NCBI GenBank assembly: GCA_035543115.1
Contig: DATKKF010000017.1
Coordinates: 1-5,162, forward strand
Source of the DNA: RPRB01 sp035543115
GTDB taxonomy: Bacteria; Myxococcota; Myxococcia; Myxococcales; Myxococcaceae
DNA: 5,162 nucleotides
Direction: 5' to 3'
Shown: positions 1 to 5,162 of the stretch, in pieces
Layout: each line of letters opens with the position of its first letter
How positions within the stretch are numbered: the first letter of the stretch is position 1
Program-made: the position numbers and the translations under genes
The notes under the pieces: generated by a model
Told to the model about the DNA's origin: nothing
Seen by the model: the letters and a program-made list of their open reading frames with translations, nothing else
Databases searched by the model: none

Positions 1-1
1 A

Positions 2-982
2 CCGCCTCCTGAGCCGGCTCCGTCCTCCGGTCTCGGCTGGTCGCTGCCGACCGCCCCGGCTCCGTCCGCGCCTCCCCCCGCGGCGGCCCCCCCCGGCCTC
101 GGCTGGGACGACCCCTTCGGCGAGCCCTTGCCCCCCCCGCCGCCGCGCCCGGCCACGTCCGAGCCGGCCGGTCCCGCGCCCCGCACCACGGCTTCGTCCA
201 CCTCGGTGGTGCTGGACGAGGCGCCGCCGCCCGGCCCGGGCTCGCCGGACCACGGCTTCTTCGAGATGCCCGCCGCGGACGCATCGCTCGCACCCCCGGC
301 GCCGCCCGAGCCCTCCGGCGCGCTGCTCCCCGACATCCCCGAGGCCGAGGAGGCACGCTCCGTGGCGCCCGTGCCCGCGACCTCGGGACCGATGCCGGCC
401 ATCTCCAAGCCCCCGGGGCGTGCGCGGCTCGGGCTCCAGGAGCGCGAGCTGCCGGGCACCGCGCGCCGGGTGAGCGCCGTCATCCTCAACGTGGGGCTGG
501 CCGCGCTTCTCCTCCTGGTGGTCTTGGGGCTCGCGTCGAGCTGGGCCACGGTGGGCCGGGTCGACGGGTCGGCGCTCTCGCCACGCCGTCTCCTCCAGGC
601 GCTCCGGCCCGGCAGCGGGGTCACGCCGGTCGAGGTGACGCCCGGCACCTACGAGACCCGCTCCGGGCGCTCGCTGCTCTACGTGCGCGGCCGGGTGCTC
701 AACCGCGGAGCGCCGTCGGCGCGCGTCCGGGTGCGGGCGGAGGTCTGGGACGGAGCGCAGGCGGTGAAGACCGGCGAGACGCTCGCCGGAGCGATCGCCA
801 CACCCGAGGAGCTGTGGCGGGCCGCCAGCCCGGCCGACGTCGAGGCGCTGCGCACGCGGCTGCTTGGCGCGGCCACCCCCGTCGCGGACGGGCAGCAGGC
901 GGACTTCCTGGTGCTGCTCGACGAGGCACCGCGCGACCTCTCCGGGCTGCGGCTGAGGGTGACCGCCAGCGTCGACCGCTGA
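2..982 (+). CDS. Pro-rich single-pass membrane protein with DUF3426-like C-terminal domain (5' partial)
   Basis: The frame is open from base 2, with no stop before the TGA at 980-982, so the gene starts left of the window; the TTG at 128 is only an internal codon. About 326 residues are visible. Residues 1-155 are a low-complexity Pro/Ala linker with two GLGW motifs (10-13, 32-35) and an FFEMP patch. Residues about 157-180 form one hydrophobic helix (core LAALLLLVVLGLA) preceded by Arg-rich sequence (TARR), which suggests a cytoplasmic N-terminus. Residues about 210-326 resemble DUF3426: a YVRGRVLNRG strand pair, an alternating V/R strand ending AEVWDG, and a late FLVLLDEAP strand before the last beta strand. 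Known family members often begin with an MJ0042-type zinc ribbon, which would be off-window here; that part is inference. Specific function is unknown. It converges on tatA with an 18-bp gap. Gene reality is near certain; the domain call is moderate. Confidence 0.85.
   Translation, partial: PPPEPAPSSGLGWSLPTAPAPSAPPPAAAPPGLGWDDPFGEPLPPPPPRPATSEPAGPAPRTTASSTSVVLDEAPPPGPGSPDHGFFEMPAADASLAPPAPPEPSGALLPDIPEAEEARSVAPVPATSGPMPAISKPPGRARLGLQERELPGTARRVSAVILNVGLAALLLLVVLGLASSWATVGRVDGSALSPRRLLQALRPGSGVTPVEVTPGTYETRSGRSLLYVRGRVLNRGAPSARVRVRAEVWDGAQAVKTGETLAGAIATPEELWRAASPADVEALRTRLLGAATPVADGQQADFLVLLDEAPRDLSGLRLRVTASVDR
29..106 (+). repeat. Two GLGW motifs in the Pro-rich linker
   Basis: The 12-base units at 29-40 (ggtctcggctgg) and 95-106 (ggcctcggctgg) differ at one synonymous base and both encode Gly-Leu-Gly-Trp in the same frame, separated by a Pro/Ala spacer. 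Trp is otherwise rare in this linker. More copies may lie to the left of the window. They could be short docking motifs or remnants of internal duplication; the sequence alone does not decide. Their shared frame on either side of a C8 run supports the reading frame chosen for the gene. Confidence 0.5.
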
Positions 983-1000
983 GCGGGCCGCAGGGGAGCC

Positions 1001-1219
1001 TCAGCCCTGCCCCGAGTCGCCGTCCTTGTCCCGGTCGCGCGACGCGCGCAGGGTCCGCTCCGGCTTCACGTCGACGAAGCCCTGACCCTGGGACGCCTTC
1101 TTGAAGGAGTACACGAACTTCCCGAGCGCGTTCCCCAGCGACGACATGCGCGAGGCGGAGAACACCACCAGCAGCACGAAGCCGATGACCAGCAGCTCTC
1201 CGAATCCCAGGCGAGGCAT
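1001..1219 (-). CDS. tatA: Sec-independent protein translocase subunit TatA (TatA/E type)
   Basis: A 72-residue protein of normal TatA length. TatA oligomers work with TatBC in the inner membrane to let folded twin-arginine substrates cross. Layout: a short N-terminus with polar Glu8, a hydrophobic helix at about 5-20 (FGELLVIGFVLLVVF), the hinge, an amphipathic helix at about 24-42 (LGNALGKFVYSFKKA) and a polar tail rich in D, R and K. It lines up without gaps with E. coli TatA: Glu8/Gln8, Phe20, Phe39-Lys40-Lys41. The usual hinge Gly21 is Ser here. Start: the ATG at 1219 has GGAG 8 nt upstream; an in-frame ATG at 1237 would add MFGACV and puts the GGAG inside the gene, so it is less likely. 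No tatB or tatC is adjacent. It converges on the DUF3426-like gene and diverges from the GDPD gene. Confidence in TatA/E family is high; TatA rather than TatE is by convention. Confidence 0.92.
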   Translation of the reverse strand: MPRLGFGELLVIGFVLLVVFSASRMSSLGNALGKFVYSFKKASQGQGFVDVKPERTLRASRDRDKDGDSGQG

Positions 1220-1306
1220 GACGCAGGCTCCGAACATCGCCCGCGGGGCCGGTGGGCGCAAGCGGCTTGACCTCGCCCGGGCCGCGGCCGGACGCTCTCT
1301 TTCGCC
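1220..1306. promoter_or_regulatory. Divergent intergenic region tatA / GDPD
   Basis: These 87 bp must hold the 5' ends of both flanking genes unless a promoter lies within a neighbour's coding sequence. On the + strand TTGACC (1267-1272) matches the sigma-70 -35 consensus at five of six bases, but no TATAAT-like hexamer follows at 16-18 bp, so it is only a weak candidate for the GDPD gene. A perfect 10-bp palindrome, ggccgcggcc (1280-1289), sits just downstream; in DNA this GC-rich it may be chance. No recognised operator or riboswitch is visible. No convincing promoter for tatA could be picked on the minus strand. Confidence 0.35.
1228..1231 (-). promoter_or_regulatory. Shine-Dalgarno GGAG deciding the tatA start
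   Basis: On the minus strand GGAG lies 8 nt before the ATG at 1219, a good ribosome-binding distance. It falls inside the reading frame if the alternative ATG at 1237 is used, so it favours the shorter 72-residue TatA, which also matches the gap-free alignment to E. coli TatA. Confidence 0.6.
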
Positions 1307-2029
1307 GTGCGCATCCTCGGTCACCGGGGCGCGAGCAGCGACGCGCCGGAGAACACCCTCGTCGCCTTCCAGCTCGCGCTCGCCCAGGGCGCGGACGGGG
1401 TCGAGCTCGACGCCCGCCTCTGCGGCTCGGGCGAGGTGGTCGTCTTCCACGACGCGCGTCTCGAGCGGCTCACCGGGGCGAGGGGCCGGGTCGCGGACAC
1501 ACCCTGGTCGGCGCTCGCCCGGCTCGAGGTGAGAGCGGGTCCGGCCGGCGCATCCCCCGGGCGCATCCCGCTGCTCTCCGAGGTGCTGGAGGCGCTCCCT
1601 CGAACGGCGTTCGTGAACGTCGAGCTGAAGAGCGAGGACTGGGCCGGCACGGCGGTGGCCGATGCGACGGGCGCGCTGCTCGAGTCGGGGCGACACCAGG
1701 ACCACGTCGTCGTCTCGTCGTTCGATTCCCGCTGCCTCCTGCGGCTGGCGCTCGCCCATCCGCGGTTGAAGCGTGGGCTGCTGCTCGACCCGGACCGCCC
1801 TCGGCTCGTCCAGCGCCACGTCGCGCTGCCGCTGCTCGGCCGGGACGCGGTGCACCCTGCGGCCGGCCAGCTTACCGAGGCGGACGTGCGGCGCTGGCAC
1901 GCAGGGGGGCGCGAGGTGGCGGTCTGGACGGTGGACGACCCCGACGTCGCGAGGGAGCTCCGCGCCTGGGGCGTGGACAGCTGCATCACCAACCGCCCGG
2001 GGGCGCTCCGGGCGGCGCTCGGTGCCTGA
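1307..2029 (+). CDS. Glycerophosphodiester phosphodiesterase (GDPD family, cytoplasmic UgpQ-like)
   Basis: A complete 240-residue protein, the usual size for bacterial single-domain GDPDs. The family hydrolyses glycerophosphodiesters (deacylated phospholipids) to sn-glycerol 3-phosphate and an alcohol, using a divalent metal in a TIM barrel. Motifs in order: GHRG (His6, Arg7), PENT (Glu15), VELD (Glu33, Asp35), VVFHD (His48, Asp49), NVELK (Glu106, Lys108), VVSSFD (137-140), VAVWTVDDP (about 184-192) and a C-terminal GVDSCITNRPG in place of the common GVDGIITDRP. Both catalytic His (6 and 48) and the metal-ligand acids are present, so it looks active. No signal peptide or membrane helix is seen, which fits a cytoplasmic UgpQ-type enzyme. 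Start: GTG at 1307 is the only usual start codon after the in-frame stop at 1268, and it places HRG at the expected distance; its ribosome site is weak (GGA 14 nt upstream). No transporter gene such as ugp or glpT is nearby. Confidence 0.93.
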   Translation: MRILGHRGASSDAPENTLVAFQLALAQGADGVELDARLCGSGEVVVFHDARLERLTGARGRVADTPWSALARLEVRAGPAGASPGRIPLLSEVLEALPRTAFVNVELKSEDWAGTAVADATGALLESGRHQDHVVVSSFDSRCLLRLALAHPRLKRGLLLDPDRPRLVQRHVALPLLGRDAVHPAAGQLTEADVRRWHAGGREVAVWTVDDPDVARELRAWGVDSCITNRPGALRAALGA

Positions 2030-2036
2030 GGGGAGG

Positions 2037-2050
2037 CCGGCTACGGCCGG
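2037..2050 (+). terminator. Small GC hairpin with UACG tetraloop after the GDPD gene
   Basis: Eight bases past the GDPD stop, ccggc (2037-2041) pairs with gccgg (2046-2050) around the loop tacg. In RNA this is a C(UACG)G loop, one of the extra-stable UNCG tetraloops. It overlaps the stop codon of the opposing protease gene. No U-run follows, so it is not a standard intrinsic terminator; it may act as a 3' end stabiliser or be chance, because five GC pairs are easily found in DNA of this composition. Confidence 0.3.
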
Positions 2051-5000
2051 ACGGTCGGCTCGGCCTGGGCCCGCGCCAGCGCCTGGGCCACCGCGGCCGG
2101 ACGGCGCCGGATGATGAGCACCTTGCGCGAGGCGAAGTCCTGCGTCTGCCGCGCCACCACCATCACCGAGTTCGCGCCCTCCTTGAGGGGGAAATCGGCG
2201 CTGAACTTCAGCTTGGTGGGCTCGTTCTTCGGACTGTCCGAGGTGCGGAAGAAGACCTTCCGGTCGTTCACCAGCACGTACATGTCCAGCAGCCCCTTGG
2301 GCTCGGACACGGTGCCCGAGAGCGTGTACCGGTCCGAGGGTGCGACCACGCCGCCCTGGCTCTGGTCGACCTGGAGGACGATCTGCGGCGGCTCGCGGTA
2401 GGGTACCGCGGCCAGCTCGGCGGCAGCGGCCCTAGCGTTCCGGGCCTCGTGGGCGTCGGAGGCGCGAACGAAGCCGAACCGTCCCTTCTCGGTCTCCACC
2501 TTGGTGAGCCCGTTCACCCGGGCGAGCACCGGCACCACCCCGGCCTTCTTCACCCTGGCCATCACCGGGGCCCGCTCGTCCGGACCGGCGAGCACCGGCG
2601 CGCCGGCCTCGACCCGGATGGCGCCCTTGCGCGCCTCGACCGTGTACGGCCGGTCGGAGAGCGGAAGGTTCAGCCGCTCGGTGGAGAACTCCTCGAGCGG
2701 CTCGTCGATGATCGCCAGCTTCAAGGGGAAGCTGTCGCCCACGTAGCCCCTCTTCACCTCGAGCTGGAACCGCGCGGTCTTGGTCTCGCCGGGGGCGATC
2801 TCCCCCAGATGGAACCGGCCCTTCTCGATGAAGATGTTCTGGTCCGCGGCGTTCTTGATCGACCCCACCGCGTCGAGCGCCTTGCCGGTGCCCTGGTTGG
2901 TCACGTCCACCAGGAGGGTGACGCTCTCCCCGCGCTGGGCGACGCCGTCGCCGTTGCACTGGGCGCAGTCGTCCACCACCTGCCAGTCGAGCGCGAAGGC
3001 CGGGCGCGGGAGCTCGCCGAAGTTCACCTCGGCCACCAGCTGCTGCGGAAGCGTTCCCTGATCGTCGAGGAACCGCACCGTCACGTCGTCGCGACGGCTG
3101 TACATGTCCTTGGGCACCTTCACCGGCACCTTCCAGGTGCGCTTCTCGCCGGGCTTCAGGGTGCCGAAGACGAACTCGCGGCGGTCGAGGAGCGGGTCCT
3201 CGCTCTCGGTCCAGGCCCGGATCCGCGACAGCGGCTCGGAGCCCTTGTTCTCCGCGGTGACCTCGAGGTCGAACGAGTCACCCGGGACGAGCCGCTTCTC
3301 GGGGCCGGGGCGGAGCGTGGCCAGGAGCTGGGGAGCCTTGGGGGTGGGCCCGGGCGCCCAGTCGACGCCCAGAGCGGCGATGGCGGTGTTGATCCGCTCG
3401 GTCTCCTGGAGACCCCGCTCCTGGAGGTAGCCCTTGCCGGACTGGAGCATCCGGTCGCGCTGCACGAACGGCTCCTTCAGCACGAAGTCGCGGGCGAAGA
3501 GGACCTCGAAGTCCTCCTTCACCTCGTCCTGGGCCTCGGCGTCGAGCTGGTCGTAGAGGTCCTCGTCTAGCTTGTTGGGATCGGTGTCGAGCAGCGGGTG
3601 GGCGGCGTCCTTCTTCTTCCCCGGCTCGAGCTTCTGGCCCTTGTCCTTGTCGTTCTTCGACAGCTTGGGGTCCTTGCCCTCCTCCACCTTCTGCTGGCGG
3701 GCCGCGGCGTCCTTCTGCTTCGCGTCCTCCTTCAGGTAGCGGATGCTGACGAAGGGCTTCTCCTTGCCCAGCACCTCCTCGCGCTTGGTGGCCGCGGGGT
3801 TGTTCGCCGAGTTCCCGAAGTGGTGCTCGAGGTCGGCCTCGCCGAGCGTCTTGCGCGGGGCGAAGACGTTCACCCGGTCGGCGGTGACGCGGGTGGGGAC
3901 CAGCTCAATGTCCGGCTCGATCCCCACCTCCTGGATGCTGACGTCGCCCGGGGTGAGGTACTTGGCGATGGTGAGCTTGAGCGCGCTCTCGTCGTTGGGG
4001 TTCCCGCTGGGCGAGCCGAACTCGTAGAGCACCTGCACCGAGCCCTTGCCGAAGGTCTGCTGGCCGATGATGACCGCACGGTTCAGGTTCTTCAGTGCGC
4101 CGGCGACGATCTCCGAGGCCGAGGCGCTCCCGGGGTTCACCAGCACCGCCAGCGGATACTTGTTGTCCCCGTCATCGGCGTGGGCGCGCTTCTCCTCTCG
4201 CTGCCGCTCGCTGAGCGAGACGGTGGTGACGATGGTGCCCTGGCTGAGGAAGAGGTCCGAGACCTGGATCGCCTGCTCCAGGAGACCGCCCGGGTTGCCC
4301 CGGAGGTCGAGGACCAGGCCCTTCAGCCCGCCCGTGGCCTCGGCGTCGGAGGCCAGCTTGCCCAGGGCGGTCTGCATGTCCCGGGTGGTGTTGCCCTGGA
4401 AGTTCTTCAGCCGGATGTAGCCCACGTTGCCGGCGAGCAGCTTGGACTGCACCGACTCGATGGAGATGGTGGCCCGGGCGAGCGTCAGCACCATCGGCTT
4501 GTCCGCGGCCTTGCGCTCGACGGTGATGGTGACCCGGCTGTCCACGGGGCCGCGCAGCTTGGACACGGCCTCGTTGAGGTCCATGTTGACCGTGGACTCC
4601 TCGCCGATCTTCTTGATCTGGTCGTCCTTCTTGATGCCCGCGCGGGAGGCCGGCGTCTTGGGGAGCACCCGCACCACGGTGAGGTTGCTCTCCTTCATCT
4701 GGATGACGAAGCCCAGGCCCCCGAACTCACCCTTGGTGGTGAGCCGCATCTCCCGGTAGTACTCGGGCTTCAGCAGCACCGAGTGCGGGTCGAGGGTGGA
4801 GAGCATGCCGTTGACCGCGGCGTACTCGACGTCCCGGGTGTCCTCGCTGGGGCGCAGGTTGCTGCCGATGAACTCGAAGACGTCCTTCATCTGGAAGGAC
4901 ATCTTCCAGAGCGAATCGACGTGGCTGATGTCGAAGTCGCGGAGCTTGCCGTTCACGTTCAGCTTCATGTGACCGGTGTCGGCGTTGCCGTCGACCATCA

Positions 5001-5162
5001 CGTCGGGCACCGTCTTCTCCACGGCCTCCAGCGAGGCCACCATCATCTCCTTGGGGTGCACCCGCTTGGGGTCGACGTAGTTCTCCTTCACGTAGATGAT
5101 GACCTTGGAGAAGATCCGCATCGCGGACAGATCGTGCGGTTGCTTCTTCTCGTCACCAGCGG
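2041..5162 (-). CDS. S41 family carboxy-terminal processing protease with PDZ and a long Ig/SH3-like tail (5' partial)
   Basis: Numbering is from the ATG at 5121. The frame continues 13 codons upstream (AGDEKKQPHDLSA) to the window edge without a stop, so the signal peptide and true start are off-window. Domains: N-terminal CTP region with ENYVD (13-17) and GMLSTLDPHS (105-114); PDZ about 127-205 with GEFGGLG; S41 core about 230-405 with LDLRGNPGG (271-279), GSASASEIVAGAL (331-343) and TFGKGSVQ (356-363). Ser334, Lys359 and Gln363 have the spacing of the known Ser-Lys-Gln triad (+25, +4), so it should be active. A charged linker (464-545) follows, then two CARDB/Ig-like modules (about 600-700 and 718-822), an SH3b-like module (about 826-889) and an Ig-like module (about 910-1006). 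The family cuts proteins near their C-termini in the periplasm. At over 1039 residues it is far longer than typical CtpA/CtpB (about 400-500). The family call is secure; tail domain names are from fold-like patterns. Confidence 0.93.
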   Translation of the reverse strand, partial: AGDEKKQPHDLSAMRIFSKVIIYVKENYVDPKRVHPKEMMVASLEAVEKTVPDVMVDGNADTGHMKLNVNGKLRDFDISHVDSLWKMSFQMKDVFEFIGSNLRPSEDTRDVEYAAVNGMLSTLDPHSVLLKPEYYREMRLTTKGEFGGLGFVIQMKESNLTVVRVLPKTPASRAGIKKDDQIKKIGEESTVNMDLNEAVSKLRGPVDSRVTITVERKAADKPMVLTLARATISIESVQSKLLAGNVGYIRLKNFQGNTTRDMQTALGKLASDAEATGGLKGLVLDLRGNPGGLLEQAIQVSDLFLSQGTIVTTVSLSERQREEKRAHADDGDNKYPLAVLVNPGSASASEIVAGALKNLNRAVIIGQQTFGKGSVQVLYEFGSPSGNPNDESALKLTIAKYLTPGDVSIQEVGIEPDIELVPTRVTADRVNVFAPRKTLGEADLEHHFGNSANNPAATKREEVLGKEKPFVSIRYLKEDAKQKDAAARQQKVEEGKDPKLSKNDKDKGQKLEPGKKKDAAHPLLDTDPNKLDEDLYDQLDAEAQDEVKEDFEVLFARDFVLKEPFVQRDRMLQSGKGYLQERGLQETERINTAIAALGVDWAPGPTPKAPQLLATLRPGPEKRLVPGDSFDLEVTAENKGSEPLSRIRAWTESEDPLLDRREFVFGTLKPGEKRTWKVPVKVPKDMYSRRDDVTVRFLDDQGTLPQQLVAEVNFGELPRPAFALDWQVVDDCAQCNGDGVAQRGESVTLLVDVTNQGTGKALDAVGSIKNAADQNIFIEKGRFHLGEIAPGETKTARFQLEVKRGYVGDSFPLKLAIIDEPLEEFSTERLNLPLSDRPYTVEARKGAIRVEAGAPVLAGPDERAPVMARVKKAGVVPVLARVNGLTKVETEKGRFGFVRASDAHEARNARAAAAELAAVPYREPPQIVLQVDQSQGGVVAPSDRYTLSGTVSEPKGLLDMYVLVNDRKVFFRTSDSPKNEPTKLKFSADFPLKEGANSVMVVARQTQDFASRKVLIIRRRPAAVAQALARAQAEPTVRP

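Noticed and set aside
679..929. Small minus-strand frames inside the DUF3426-like gene
   Set aside because: Composition is Arg/Ala/Pro shadow coding with no motif or convincing ribosome site; they overlap a well-supported gene.
978..1005. Inverted repeat gctgag / ctcagc between the first gene and tatA, considered as a bidirectional terminator
   Set aside because: Only six pairs around a 16-base loop and no U-run on either strand; too weak to call.
814..1104. A 96-codon + strand frame across the end of the first gene and the antisense of tatA
   Set aside because: Wrong frame relative to the supported genes, and an Arg/Pro-rich translation typical of a shadow frame.
1220..1900. Upstream extension of the tatA frame on the minus strand to a 299-residue protein
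   Set aside because: The extra residues lie antisense to GDPD and are Arg-rich low-complexity sequence; a good GGAG site and the E. coli TatA alignment place the start at 1219.
2045..2104. Direct repeat ggccggacgg at 2045-2054 and 2095-2104, exactly 50 bp apart
   Set aside because: Both copies lie at the protease's Pro/Arg/Ala-coding 3' end, and such GC-rich decamers recur by chance; there are no further copies in register.
1252..3570. Open + strand frame of 772 codons crossing the GDPD gene and the antisense of the protease
   Set aside because: It overlaps two strongly supported genes in the wrong frame or strand, its translation is Arg/Gly/Ala-rich with no recognisable motif, and long stop-free shadow frames are expected opposite GC-rich genes.

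Overview
The window is GC-rich coding DNA, almost fully occupied by four protein genes in alternating orientation: + (1-982), - (1001-1219), + (1307-2029), - (2041-5162). No RNA gene, insertion sequence, CRISPR array or phage gene is visible. The protein types suggest a Myxococcota (myxobacterium-like) chromosome: a very Pro/Ala-rich single-pass membrane protein with a DUF3426-like C-terminal domain, a TatA with an FS instead of FG hinge, and a >1000-residue S41 protease with Ig-like and SH3-like tail domains. This taxonomic call is inference from protein style, not from a marker gene.

Layout. (1) The left edge cuts into a + strand gene whose visible part is a Pro-rich linker, one transmembrane helix and a DUF3426-like extracytoplasmic domain; its N-terminus, probably a zinc ribbon, lies outside. 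(2) It converges on a short complete tatA on the - strand, with 18 bp between the two stop codons. (3) An 87-bp divergent gap separates tatA from a complete glycerophosphodiester phosphodiesterase (GDPD) gene on the + strand. (4) That gene converges, with 11 bp between coding ends, on a very long - strand gene for a carboxy-terminal processing (tail-specific) protease of family S41. The reading frame of this last gene stays open to the right edge, so its signal peptide and true start are not in the window.

How they relate. The alternating strands mean no two adjacent genes share an operon here; each is probably its own unit, or the end or start of one that leaves the window. Three of the four act at or beyond the inner membrane (a membrane-anchored protein, a Tat translocon subunit, a probably exported protease), and the GDPD recycles phospholipid head-group diesters. 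An envelope theme can be seen, but nothing in the sequence proves functional coupling.

No clearly new system was found. The items most worth a second look are the protease's extra parts (an expanded N-terminal region, a charged linker and a tail of about 430 residues carrying its only two cysteines as CxxC beside a Ca-loop-like NGDG) and the TatA hinge change.
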